A DNA stretch of 64,000 nt from Nonomuraea jabiensis. Lineage in GTDB: Bacteria; Actinomycetota; Actinomycetes; Streptosporangiales; Streptosporangiaceae. The stretch is taken from contig NZ_JACHMB010000001.1 in assembly GCF_014204795.1 (NCBI RefSeq), forward strand, positions 4,464,001 to 4,528,000, written 5' to 3'. How positions within the stretch are numbered: position 1 is the stretch's first letter; the number at the start of each line of letters is the position of its first letter. The notes beneath the pieces were generated by a model. It did not search any database and had not been told where the DNA came from. It saw nothing but the letters and a program-made list of their open reading frames with translations. The translations under genes were made by a program, and so were the position numbers. Below, one piece after another: positions 35,049 to 46,189 of this stretch.

Positions 35049-36242
35049 CTAGCGGGCGGTGGCGTTCAGGATGGGGACGAGCTCGGGTGGATCGGCACGC
35101 TCGACCCGTACGGTGTCGCAGCCCACCCACTCGGCCGCCGACCACAGGGCGTCCTCCAGGGCGCCGGCCCATTTGGCGGGCGACAGGCCGGGCTCCAGGT
35201 GGAGCTGTCGGATCACCAGCGTGCTGCCCTCACGGGCCGGGTCGACGCGGCCGATCAGCCGGCCGCCCGCCAGCACGGGCATCGTGAAGTAGCCGTGGAC
35301 GCGCTTGTGCTTGGGGACGTACAGCTCCAGCGTGTACTGGAAGCCGAAGACACGCTCGGTGCGGCCGCGGTGCCAGATGAGGGAGTCGAACGGCGACAGC
35401 AGCGTCGTGCGGTGGCGCCCGCGCGGCTCGGACTCCAGCGCCACCGGGTCCGCCCAGGCGTTGGGGGAGCCCTTCTTGCCCGGCCAGCCGGCGACCGTCA
35501 CGGGCACCAGGCCCGCCGCGCCGCTACGCAGGGCCTCGTCGAGCATGGCGGCGTACTCGCCCTTCAGGCGCAGGAAGTCGATCAGGTCGGTCCTGTTGGC
35601 CACGCCCAGGGAACGGCCCGCCACGGCGGCCAGGCGTACGACGCACTCCTCGTCGGAGAGGTCGGCGGCCAGCAGCTCCGCGGGGATGACGCGTTCGGCC
35701 AGGTCGTAGACGCGCCGCCAGCCGACGCGGCGGCTGCAGACCAGCTCGCCGATGTCGAGCAGCCACTCCAGGCCGATCTTGGAGTCGGACCAGTCCCACC
35801 ACGGGCCGCCGTTCTTGGCCCCACCGACGTCCGAGGTCGTCAGCGGGCCCTGCTCGCGTACCTGCTCAAGCAGTTTGTCCACGCTGTCGGGGACCTCGTG
35901 CCAGCGGTAGCGCCGCTTGCGGTACGCCCGGCGCCGGAACGAGTAGAGCGGCCAGTGCTCGACGGGCAGGATGCAGGCGGCATGGCACCAGTATTCGAAG
36001 CTCTGGGCGGGGTTGTGCCAGTAGGCCCGCTCGATGCTGGCCCGTCCCACCGCACCCAGGCGGGCGTAGGCGACCAGCTCGTGGGAGCGGGCGAGCACCG
36101 AGATGGTGTCGAGCTGCACGGCGCCCAGCCTGCGCAGCATCGCGTGCGCCCCGCCCTTGCGCGCGTCGGCGCCGATCATGCCCTGGGAGCGGAGGATGAT
36201 CCGGCGCGCCTCGTCGAGGGTCAGGTCGGTGGTGCCGGTCAT
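35049..36242 (-). CDS. AlkZ/YcaQ-like DNA glycosylase (HTH_42 family)
   Basis: 397 residues of the winged-helix HTH_42 family. The catalytic QxD of AlkZ-type glycosylases is present (GAVQLDTISVLARSHEL, about 40-56), as is the C-terminal RLIGRVDPAREG. Streptomyces AlkZ protects against azinomycin crosslinks and E. coli YcaQ unhooks interstrand crosslinks; this enzyme probably removes bulky alkylated bases. ATG at 36242 (MTGTTDLTLDEARR) is preferred to one 37 codons upstream that runs through low-complexity sequence. Confidence 0.85.
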   Translation of the reverse strand: MTGTTDLTLDEARRIILRSQGMIGADARKGGAHAMLRRLGAVQLDTISVLARSHELVAYARLGAVGRASIERAYWHNPAQSFEYWCHAACILPVEHWPLYSFRRRAYRKRRYRWHEVPDSVDKLLEQVREQGPLTTSDVGGAKNGGPWWDWSDSKIGLEWLLDIGELVCSRRVGWRRVYDLAERVIPAELLAADLSDEECVVRLAAVAGRSLGVANRTDLIDFLRLKGEYAAMLDEALRSGAAGLVPVTVAGWPGKKGSPNAWADPVALESEPRGRHRTTLLSPFDSLIWHRGRTERVFGFQYTLELYVPKHKRVHGYFTMPVLAGGRLIGRVDPAREGSTLVIRQLHLEPGLSPAKWAGALEDALWSAAEWVGCDTVRVERADPPELVPILNATAR

Positions 36243-36360
36243 GTTTGCGATTGCGTATGGCGATGCATGCGAGCAATGTAGCGACGCCCACCGACAAAAC
36301 ACCCCCGCGCGTCCACCCCCTGGACACACACACCACCCGCCATCCCCGCTCACCGCACCG

Positions 36361-36485
36361 CAAGGTCACTGGCCCGCCGCAAGGTCACTGGCCCGCCGTA
36401 AGGTCACCGGCCCGCCGCAAGGTCACCGGCCCGCCGTAAGGTCATCGGCCCGCCGTAAGGTCATCGGCCCGCCGTAAGGTCACCC
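36361..36485. repeat. 19-bp tandem repeat, about 6.6 copies
   Basis: The unit CAAGGTCACTGGCCCGCCG starts at 36361, 36380, 36399, 36418, 36437, 36456 and 36475 with only C/T changes at two positions. No spacers separate the copies, so it is not a CRISPR array. It sits upstream of the AlkZ-like gene. Confidence 0.9.
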
Positions 36486-36514
36486 GCGTCGTAACGCCAC
36501 CCGCACCCGCCGAT

Positions 36515-36600
36515 GGCGCCAGTGCTCGGCCCGGCAGCGCTAACGGCGCCAGTGCTCGGCCCGGCAGCAGCTAATGGCGCCGGTGTTGGGTTCGTGTGTC
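36515..36600. repeat. 30-bp spaced direct repeat, two and a half copies
   Basis: GGCGCCAGTGCTCGGCCCGG and four further bases occur at 36515-36538 and 36545-36568, and a decayed third copy begins near 36575. The bases from here to 36858 contain no gene I can support. Confidence 0.7.
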
Positions 36601-36858
36601 TTCCAGTGCCGCTTGTCCGGCCTGGGGCTTGTACGCCGTGCGCATAACCCCTCATCCGTGCCCGACACGCGCGGCGAGCTCGTCATTACGGGGATTGTGC
36701 TCGTCTATTACGTACGCCGCTCGCCATGGCCGAGGCGGTCGGCGTTCAGCCCGCAGCGAGGCGCGCGGACGGTGGGAGAGACCGGTCGGCGGTGGCGCGC
36801 GGAGCGGGGGAGCTGGCGGGGCACCCGTGGGGTGGGTGCCCGCCCGGTGAAGCCTGCG

Positions 36859-37119
36859 TCAGCGGTGATCTTCGGCGCGCATGCCCACGCGGGGCGCGTC
36901 GATCACGACGTCGGTGAAGATATCGAAGACGAGAGCCAGGATGCCGCCCACGACGAACGCTCCGGCACCGACCCAGACGAGCGTCCAGTTGGCGACCGTG
37001 AGGCCGAAGCCGGCCACCACCGTGCCCACCAGCATCACCGTCACCGCCAGCCACGATGACGCGCGCCCGGCGTGGCTGCCGAGATTCTCCGTATGCTCCG
37101 ACTTCTTCCCCTCAACCAT
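36859..37119 (-). CDS. Small two-helix membrane protein, DUF6704/HGxxPAAW-like
   Basis: 86 residues: short charged N-terminus with HAGRASSWLAVTVMLVG, two membrane helices (about 22-42 and 47-67) and a charged tail (DAPRVGMRAEDHR). Streptomyces relatives read HGxTPAAW at the first position; here HAGRASSW, so the motif is altered. Function unknown. It diverges from secA over about 220 bases. Confidence 0.7.
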   Translation of the reverse strand: MVEGKKSEHTENLGSHAGRASSWLAVTVMLVGTVVAGFGLTVANWTLVWVGAGAFVVGGILALVFDIFTDVVIDAPRVGMRAEDHR

Positions 37120-37342
37120 GACTAATCCTTCCTTTGCCGGTTATCGCGCTTATTGGTGCGAGCCGGCTCTCAACCGGCATACTCTCTGCCTTGCCTCATT
37201 CTCCCAGACGGGTGTGGCGCCCTCGTCGTCACGGTGGCTGTGTCTGGTTGCGGAACCGCCTACGATGGCAACGGGGAAGTTTGTCTCGGCCTCTCCTCCT
37301 GGCGGCGCCGCCGGGGTAGACCTGCGAGGAGCTTTACATAAA

Positions 37343-40132
<2,790 letters not shown>

Positions 40133-40143
40133 CGCTCTTTTCC

Positions 40144-40178
40144 GAGACCCCCACCTCGTGTGGGGGTCTCTCTTTTTC
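40144..40178 (+). terminator. Rho-independent terminator after secA
   Basis: GAGACCCCCAC (40144-40154) pairs with GTGGGGGTCTC (40160-40170), an 11-bp stem with a five-base loop, followed by TCTTTTTC. Confidence 0.92.
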
Positions 40179-40213
40179 TGTCGCTTTTCGTCGGCGCCTT
40201 TTCCGGGCCTTTC

Positions 40214-40666
40214 CTACGCCGTTTCGAAGTCCGTGCAGAGCCATTGGGCGCCTCTGCGTTCGAGGCGGATCGCCAGGACGCGGTTGCGGTCGCCGCAGTG
40301 CACCAGCATGCACATCTCCACCGCGCCGTCCCTGGGCTCCTTGACGTGCACGCTGCCGGCGAACGGGGGGCGGCTGGTCCTGATCATCTGCCCTGCCTGG
40401 ACCAGCTCGCGGTAGGCGCGGGCTGTGAGCTTGTCGGCCACGGTCTCCGGCGGGCGGCGGCCCGCGAGCACCTCGGCCAGCGCCTGGCCGAGGTGGCGCA
40501 GCTTGCGCTCATCGGGGATGGATCCCGGCGGGCCCCATACGAGGGGGTGGGGGTCGAGGGCGAGGGTGCCGTGGATTTCCGGGGGTGCGGTTTCGGAGGT
40601 CGGCTGCTCTTCGTCGTAGGGGGGTTCCGGGGTGGGGGTGACGCCGATGCGGGGGGTTGTTGACAC
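40214..40666 (-). CDS. Rv3235 family protein
   Basis: 150 residues. The C-terminal part (LGQALAEVLAGRRPPETVAD, AYRELVQAGQM, CMLVHCGDRNRVLAIRLER, GAQWLCTDFE) matches the Rv3235 family encoded beside secA in actinobacteria; the N-terminal 40 are Pro-rich and disordered. Function unknown. GTG at 40666 is chosen because GGAGG lies just before it; the frame is open further upstream through AT-richer, clearly non-coding sequence. Confidence 0.82.
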   Translation of the reverse strand: MSTTPRIGVTPTPEPPYDEEQPTSETAPPEIHGTLALDPHPLVWGPPGSIPDERKLRHLGQALAEVLAGRRPPETVADKLTARAYRELVQAGQMIRTSRPPFAGSVHVKEPRDGAVEMCMLVHCGDRNRVLAIRLERRGAQWLCTDFETA

Positions 40667-41737
40667 GCATCCTCCAAATTCTTTGGGTGAAGAAAGAATC
40701 GTTATAAGGAGTTTTCGGTCCGGCTCAGGAATACAAACGCCGCCAACTTCTCCTGGGGGTGACTGGGTTTGTCCGTCTTTGATGGAGAAGATTTTTGGAA
40801 GTTGGATTCCCTTGGGGCGGGGGTGGCGGGTTGTTCCGGACGCGATTGGCTTGATTGCGGTCACCCCAAACGCTTTTGGTCATGCGTGAGATGGGGTGGT
40901 GGTCGTCCCTTTTGATGGAGGGTGCGGTGGGCTCGCGTCGTTGATTGGCGCCGGATGCGGCCGTGGGGCGTCTCGCCGACGCGGCGCTCTGGAGGCGCGG
41001 GTGGGGTGAGGTGCTTGGGTGGCGGGGTTGGCGCGGTGGGCTCGCGTCGTTGATTGGCGCCGGGTGCGGCCGTGGGGCGTCTCGCCGACGCGGCGCTCTG
41101 GAGGCGCGGGTGGGGTGAGGTGCTTGGGTGGCGGGGTTGGTGCGGTGGGCTCGCGTCGTTGATTGGCGCCGGGTGCGGCCGTGGGGCGTCTCGCCGACGC
41201 GGCGCTCTGGAGGCGCGGGTGGGGTGAGGTGCTTGGGTGGCGGGGTTGGCGCGGTGGGCTCGCGTCGTTGATTGGCGCCGGATGCGGCCATGGGGCGTCT
41301 CGCCGACGCGGCGCTAATGGGAGCGGGCGCGGCGCGCGTCGGCATGGAGTGGCCCGTCGGCAGTGGATCGCGGGGCGTGGCGCGTCGGCCGTGGGGCGTC
41401 GGGCGTGGCGCGTTGGCCGTGGGGCGAGGGTCGCGGGGATGGCAGGTTGGCCGTGGGCGTGGGGTGTTGCGACGGGCATGGGGCGTGGCGTGTCGGCCGT
41501 GGGGCCTGGGGGCTTGTGGCATGGGGTGGCGGCGTCGGGTGCGGTTTGGGGCTGGTCGGGCGTTTGTCCTCGCTGAACGGTGGAGGGCTTTGGGACGGGT
41601 TCGCCGGTGTGCGGGATGAGGGCGTCCGTTATGCGGTCGGGCCAGGTCGGCTGTGCGAGGTCGATCCGTGGATGGAGGGCTCGGCGAGACGGATCGGCTC
41701 GGTCGAGTGTGGGTGAGATTCTGGAGATTTTGAAGGG
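40667..41737. other. Gene-free kilobase between Rv3235 and TetR genes
   Basis: The first 200 bases are AT-richer than the region. A 109-bp tandem array follows, and then degenerate GGCGCGTCGGCCGTGGGGC-like short repeats (about 41340-41520). Minus-strand frames stay open because of Pro/Arg/His-rich repeats, but 109 is not a multiple of three and frames shift between copies, so none looks coding. Confidence 0.75.
40924..41317. repeat. 109-bp tandem repeat, about 3.6 copies
   Basis: Copies start at 40924, 41033, 41142 and 41251 with GCGGTGGGCTCGCGTCGTTG and are near identical (an A/G change near base 32). The fourth is truncated after GACGCGGCGCT. Exact 109-base spacing indicates recent amplification. 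Confidence 0.9.
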
Positions 41738-42352
41738 CTATTGTCCTGGTTGTTTGGCTTCACCCTGTGAGGGTGAAGAGGTTGTGAGCCAGCCTCCCCA
41801 GCCGTGTTCCAGCAGGTCGAACAGTTGCCGGAGGTCTTGATCGCTTCGGGCCAGGGAAGGGCATTCCAGGGCGAAGCGGGCGAGGGCGGTGGCGGCGAGG
41901 TTGTCTCGGGGGACGCCTGCGGCCTGGGCGATGGCAGCGGTCAGGGCGTCCTGGTGGCGTAGCCACATGCCGCGCGCGTACTCGCGCAGTGCGGGGGTGG
42001 AGTTCACCAAGGCTGCGTGGGCGGTGTGGGATGGGTCGTCGTCGTCCCCGCGCCGCTGCTCTCTGGCCGTGAGGTGATCGCGCAAGGCGTGCAGGACGCT
42101 CTGCCCGGCGGGGCGGTCGCGCACGGCGGCGACCATGTCGGCCTCCAGATCGGCGTCCATGTCGAAGACGAGCGCCTCCTTGCTGGGGAAGTGCTGGAAC
42201 AGCGTGCTCAGGGCGACGTCGGCGGCCTGGGCGATCTCCCGGACTCCGACGTTGTCGAAGCCCTTCTCGGTGAACAGCGCCAGTGCGGCGTCGGCCAGGG
42301 CCTGGCGGGTCTGCGCCTTCTTGCGCTCGCGGCGCCCCATGGTCTCCGTCAT
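41738..42352 (-). CDS. TetR family transcriptional regulator
   Basis: 204 residues. N-terminal helix-turn-helix (RQALADAALALFTEKGFDNV, GVREIAQAADVALSTLFQHF) and a variable ligand domain. It diverges from the relic of a drug exporter and a TetX-like monooxygenase, so it probably once repressed, or still represses, that resistance-like unit. The run GATTTGATTTCGAGTCGGAT in the intergenic region near 42398 is a candidate operator area. Confidence 0.9.
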   Translation of the reverse strand: MTETMGRRERKKAQTRQALADAALALFTEKGFDNVGVREIAQAADVALSTLFQHFPSKEALVFDMDADLEADMVAAVRDRPAGQSVLHALRDHLTAREQRRGDDDDPSHTAHAALVNSTPALREYARGMWLRHQDALTAAIAQAAGVPRDNLAATALARFALECPSLARSDQDLRQLFDLLEHGWGGWLTTSSPSQGEAKQPGQ

Positions 42353-42482
42353 TCCCCCATCCTATCCAGTCGGCGGAACAAGTCCGAAGTCGAATCTGAT
42401 TTGATTTCGAGTCGGATTCGACTATGTTGCGCGGAGCGGGCCGGTGGTCCCCAGGCGCCCCTTGTCACCCACCCGCTGAGAG

Positions 42483-42774
42483 GAGGTCACGACGACCGGC
42501 GCACCGCCCCGCAGGTCAGCGGTTGGCAGCTCACCTTCGCGATCGTCGTCCTGGGGGTCGGCGCGGGCGCGAGCATCCTGGACTGGACTCCGCGATCGTC
42601 AATGTCGCGGTCGCTCACCTCGCCCTCGCCCAGGTGTTCGGCAGGAGCCGCGCCAGCGCCACTCACCGGGCAAAGCGGCGTTCGGGACTGCCTTCCTGAG
42701 GGGCCGTCGCCTTCACCGCCCTGCCCGGCGCCCTCGCCTGCCTTCTGCCCAAGGGCAAGAAGCAGCCGGGCTGA
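42483..42774 (+). pseudogene. MFS drug-exporter remnant
   Basis: AGGAGG at 42481 precedes sequence whose frames encode SGWQLTFAIVVLGVGAGASI then, after a two-base shift at about 42582, DSAIVNVAVAHLALAQVFG: helix 1 of an EmrB/QacA (DHA2) exporter. It jumps to AAFGTAFL and, after another shift, VAFTALPGALACLLPKGKK then QPG and a TGA at 42772, which look like the last helix of the same family. The middle ~400 codons are gone. Multiple frameshifts plus a large deletion mark it as dead. Confidence 0.6.
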
Positions 42775-42823
42775 TCCCTTCTGTCCCTCAATCACTCTCT
42801 TCCGTGAACGGAGCACCACCCGC

Positions 42824-43954
42824 ATGACCAGCACTCCCCGTATCGCGATCGTCGGCGCGGGCCCCGGCGGGCTCGTCTGCGCCCGCATCCTGCAGAACCA
42901 CGGCATCCCCGTCACCGTCCTGGAGCGCGAGGCGGCCGCCACCGTCCGCTCCCAGGGCGGCACCCTCGACATCCAGGGCCCCACCGGCCAGGTCGCCCTG
43001 CGGGCCGCCGGGCTGTTCGACCGGTTCCTCGCTCTGTCCCGTCCCGAGGGCCAGGAGGTACGCATGATGGACCGTAGTGCCGTCATGGTGCGGCACTTCA
43101 TCCCCGACGCTGAGGACATCGCCGCCCCCGAGATCGACCGGGGGCAGCTACGCACCCTGTTGATGGACTCCCTCGCCCCCGGCACCGTGCGCTGGGACCA
43201 CTCCGTAGAGACCACCACCGCCCTGCCCGACGGTACGGTGCGTCTCGAGTTCGCCAACGGCGGCACTGAGGTCTTCGATCTGGTCGTGGGGGCCGACGGC
43301 GCCTGGTCCCGGGTCCGCCCAGCCCTCACTGACACCGAACCCGTCTACAGCGGCGTCACCTTCGTCGAGATCCACTTCGACGACATCGACGACCGCCACC
43401 CCGACCTAGCCCGACTGATCGGCCAGGGCACCCTCGCCGCCAAGGCCGGCCGCCTCAGCCTCATCGCCCAGCGCAACAGCAACGCCCACGTCCGGGTCTA
43501 CATCGCCTTCCGCGGCCCCCTCGACTGGAACGCCGGCCTCGACCCCGACGACAGTGACGCCCTCCGTGCCCGCCTCCTGGGGATGTACCAGGGGTGGGAC
43601 GAGGGCCTGCTCGCCATGCTGCGGCTCAACGTGGGCCCGTTCATCAACCGGCCGATCTTCGTGCTGCCCGTCCCGCACACCTGGCAGCGCGTGCCCGGTG
43701 TCACCCTGCTCGGCGACGCCGCGCATCTGATGCCGCCGGCCGGTGTCGGCGCCAACCTCGCCATGCTCGACGGCGCCGAACTCGCCCAGGCCGTCATCGA
43801 CCACCTCACCGTTGAAGAGGCGCTGGCCGCCTATGAGGCCGTGATGCTGGCCCGCTCGGTGAGCGAGGCGAAGCGGACTGGGGAGATGCTCGCGGTCCTC
43901 ATGCCCGACACCGACTCCGTCGAGCCGCTCTTTCCCAGCATCCGCGGCGACTGA
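42824..43954 (+). CDS. FAD-dependent monooxygenase, TetX-like
   Basis: 376 residues. FAD-binding GAGPGGLVCARIL (about 11-23), EREAAATVRSQGGTLDI, LVVGADGAWSRVRPAL and GDAAHLMPPAGVGANLAMLD are the marks of class A flavin monooxygenases, and the GGTLDIQGPTGQVALRAAGL stretch is close to TetX/aromatic hydroxylase types. It may hydroxylate and inactivate an aromatic polyketide-like compound; the substrate is not known. ATG at 42824 lies 11 bases after GGAG. It follows the exporter relic and diverges from the TetR gene. Confidence 0.85.
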   Translation: MTSTPRIAIVGAGPGGLVCARILQNHGIPVTVLEREAAATVRSQGGTLDIQGPTGQVALRAAGLFDRFLALSRPEGQEVRMMDRSAVMVRHFIPDAEDIAAPEIDRGQLRTLLMDSLAPGTVRWDHSVETTTALPDGTVRLEFANGGTEVFDLVVGADGAWSRVRPALTDTEPVYSGVTFVEIHFDDIDDRHPDLARLIGQGTLAAKAGRLSLIAQRNSNAHVRVYIAFRGPLDWNAGLDPDDSDALRARLLGMYQGWDEGLLAMLRLNVGPFINRPIFVLPVPHTWQRVPGVTLLGDAAHLMPPAGVGANLAMLDGAELAQAVIDHLTVEEALAAYEAVMLARSVSEAKRTGEMLAVLMPDTDSVEPLFPSIRGD

Positions 43955-43981
43955 ACCGGCTTCACCGCCCCCCAAGGATGG

Positions 43982-45295
43982 TTAGGTTTCGCCTGAGTCG
44001 ACGTCTGGTTCGGGCTCGCGGCCTGGGGTGAGGATGTTGAGTTTGCGGATGAGGAAGGTGAAGACGGCGTAGTAGATAACGCCGTAGATCACCCCCAATA
44101 TCAGGATCCCGGGCAAATTCTGGGTGTTCGACTTGCTGGCGTTCAGGAGCAGGTCGAGCAGACCGGCGGAGAAGCCGAAGCCCAGTTGCCCGCCGATCAA
44201 GGTGGTCAGGGCCATGGCCAGGCCGGTCAGGATGGCGTGCGCCACCAAAAGCAGCGGAGCCACGAAGATGAAGGCGAACTCGATCGGCTCCGTGATCCCC
44301 GTGACGAACGACGCCAGGGCGGCCGAGAGCATGATGCCGCCCACCGTGGCGCGGCGGTGGGGTGGGGCGGCGCGCCACATGGCGAGGGCGGCGGCGGGCA
44401 GGGCGAACATCATGATGGGGAAGAAGCCGGCCATGAACTGGCCGGAGTGCGGGGCGCCGCCGAAGTAGCAGTTCCAGTCCCCGCCCAGCACCCGGCCGCC
44501 CACCTCGCACTGCGGCACCACGTACCAGACGACGGAGTTGACGAAGTGGTGCAGGCCGAGGGGGATGAGCAGGCGGTTGACGAGGCCGTAGATGCCGGTG
44601 CCGATCGGGCCGATGGCGGCCAGGGCCTCGCCGGCGTGGCGGATCCACTCGCCGATCACCGGCCACAGCCAGCCGAAGACCACGCCGATGAGCAGGGCCA
44701 CGATGGAGGTGATGATGGGGACGAACCGGCGACCGCCGAAGAAGGCCAGCCAGGACGGCAGCTTGATGCGGTGGAAGCGCTGCCAGAGGAGGGCGGCGAC
44801 CAGGCCCATGACGATGCCGCCGAGGACCTTGGTGGGGTTCTGCATGCCGTAGTTGATGATCTCCTTGATGCCCTGGGCCTGGGCCTCCTTGATGAGGACG
44901 GTGTCGCGGATGTCGGAGCCGAAGAACATCACCTTGGTCACCCGGTCGAAGACCAGGTAGCCGACCACGGCGGCCAGGGCGGTGGAGCCGTCGGCCTTGC
45001 GGGCGAAGCCGATCGCCACTCCCACGGCGAACAGCAGCGGCAGGTTCTCGAACAGCGCCGCGCCGGCCGCGGCGAGCACCTCGGCGACCTGGTTCATCCA
45101 GGAGAACCCGGCCACGTCCGCCAGGCCGCCCGGCTCGGCGCCGTTGGAGCCGAGCATGTCGGGCTGGCCGAAGCGGAGCAGCAGGGCGGCGGCGGGCAGG
45201 GCGGCGATGGGCAGCATGAGGGAGCGGCCCAGCCGCTGGAGCACGGTCATCACGCGAGCGAACGGCGAAGGCCGGGCGGCGGTGGTCTCGTTCAC
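43982..45295 (-). CDS. nagE2: PTS EIIC transporter, N-acetylglucosamine/glucose type
   Basis: 437 residues with about ten membrane helices. EIIC signatures include LMLPIAALPAAALLLRFGQP (20), ENLPLLFAVGVAIGFARKAD (20), GLHHFVNSVVWY and SFVTGITEPIEFAFIF (Glu of the sugar site). It imports sugar with phosphorylation. The IIB and IIA domains are separate proteins encoded across the divergent promoter. GlcNAc is inferred from the DasR-like neighbour, the deaminase and the NagZ-like enzyme. It follows the regulator gene by 28 bases, so both form one transcript. Confidence 0.88.
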   Translation of the reverse strand: MNETTAARPSPFARVMTVLQRLGRSLMLPIAALPAAALLLRFGQPDMLGSNGAEPGGLADVAGFSWMNQVAEVLAAAGAALFENLPLLFAVGVAIGFARKADGSTALAAVVGYLVFDRVTKVMFFGSDIRDTVLIKEAQAQGIKEIINYGMQNPTKVLGGIVMGLVAALLWQRFHRIKLPSWLAFFGGRRFVPIITSIVALLIGVVFGWLWPVIGEWIRHAGEALAAIGPIGTGIYGLVNRLLIPLGLHHFVNSVVWYVVPQCEVGGRVLGGDWNCYFGGAPHSGQFMAGFFPIMMFALPAAALAMWRAAPPHRRATVGGIMLSAALASFVTGITEPIEFAFIFVAPLLLVAHAILTGLAMALTTLIGGQLGFGFSAGLLDLLLNASKSNTQNLPGILILGVIYGVIYYAVFTFLIRKLNILTPGREPEPDVDSGET

Positions 45296-45323
45296 CGGGC
45301 GTTCCTCCGAGCCGGGTGAGGCC

Positions 45324-46064
45324 TCAGCCCCGTCTTACGGGCATTTCCAGGATGGTGCGCAACTGGTAGCGATCCGCACGATACGTGGACACGCCCAGCT
45401 CCGCACAGACGCCGCCGGCGAACGACCTGCGCTGCAGCAGTAGTACGGCGCCGCCGCGCGGGAGCTTCAGCAGGTCGGCGTCGCTCGGGTCGGCGATGCC
45501 GCCGTCGATGGTGAGCTCGCCGGCGTCCATGACGAGGCCGTAGCGGCTCTCCAGCAGCTCATACAGTGATTTATCCGACAAGTCGTGGGAACCCAGGTCG
45601 GGGGCGAGCTTGACCGGGATGTGCGCCCGTTCGATGGACAGCGGCTCCCCGTCGGCCATCCGCAGCCGCTCGATGAAGTGCACCTCCTCGCCCGGCTGGA
45701 TCCCCAGCTCCTTGGCGAGATGTGCGCTGGCCCGCACGATCCGGCGATCGAGGTCGCGCGAGCCCGGGACCATGCCCCGCGCCCTCATGTCGTCGGTGAA
45801 CGACGTCAGCTGCAGCGCCAGCTCGATCTTGGGCCGGGCGACGAACGTCCCCTTGCCGGGCACCCGGTGCAGGCGGCCCTCGGACACGAGGTGGTCGACG
45901 GCCTGCCGTACGGTCATCCTGGACAGGCCGAAGCGCTGGCAGAGCTCGCGCTCGGACGGGATGGCCGCCCCGATGCTGAGCTCGTCGCTGTCGATGAGGT
46001 CCAGCAGGATCTCGCGGAGCTGGAAATACTTGGGCACCGGGCTGTCCGGATCGATGTGCGCCAC
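45324..46064 (-). CDS. dasR: GntR/HutC-type regulator, DasR-like
   Basis: 246 residues. N-terminal winged helix (VPKYFQLREILLDLIDSDEL (20), SRMTVRQAVDHLVSEGRLHR (20), PGKGTFVARPK) and C-terminal UTRA domain (ALQLTSFTDDMRARG, GEEVHFIERLRMADGEPLSI (20)). DasR senses glucosamine 6-phosphate and represses GlcNAc and chitin genes. GTG at 46064 follows GGGAGG by four bases. A palindromic dre-like operator lies 48 bases upstream, so autoregulation is likely. Confidence 0.88.
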   Translation of the reverse strand: MAHIDPDSPVPKYFQLREILLDLIDSDELSIGAAIPSERELCQRFGLSRMTVRQAVDHLVSEGRLHRVPGKGTFVARPKIELALQLTSFTDDMRARGMVPGSRDLDRRIVRASAHLAKELGIQPGEEVHFIERLRMADGEPLSIERAHIPVKLAPDLGSHDLSDKSLYELLESRYGLVMDAGELTIDGGIADPSDADLLKLPRGGAVLLLQRRSFAGGVCAELGVSTYRADRYQLRTILEMPVRRG

Positions 46065-46111
46065 GGATCCTCCCCTCGATCGCGACCTTGGCAATGGGTT
46101 ATGGTTCGTAC

Positions 46112-46133
46112 TGGTCTAGTCCGGACTAGACCA
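46112..46133. promoter_or_regulatory. dre-like palindromic operator between dasR and the deaminase gene
   Basis: TGGTCTAGTCC (46112-46122) is followed directly by its exact reverse complement GGACTAGACCA (46123-46133). Each half resembles the DasR responsive element whose core is TGGTCTAGACCA. It lies between divergent starts (46064 and 46190), placed to control both. Binding is inferred from similarity. Confidence 0.8.
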
Positions 46134-46189
46134 CATGTCGCGAAAGACGGTCAAGTCCGCGTCGCAGTCGATCAAGGAAAGAGCCCGAG

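Noticed and set aside
36361..36485. Possible CRISPR array
   Set aside because: The 19-base units abut directly without spacers, and there are no cas genes in the window.
40725..41522. Long minus-strand Pro/Arg-rich ORFs
   Set aside because: The underlying unit is 109 bp, so frames change between copies; composition and lack of starts argue against coding.
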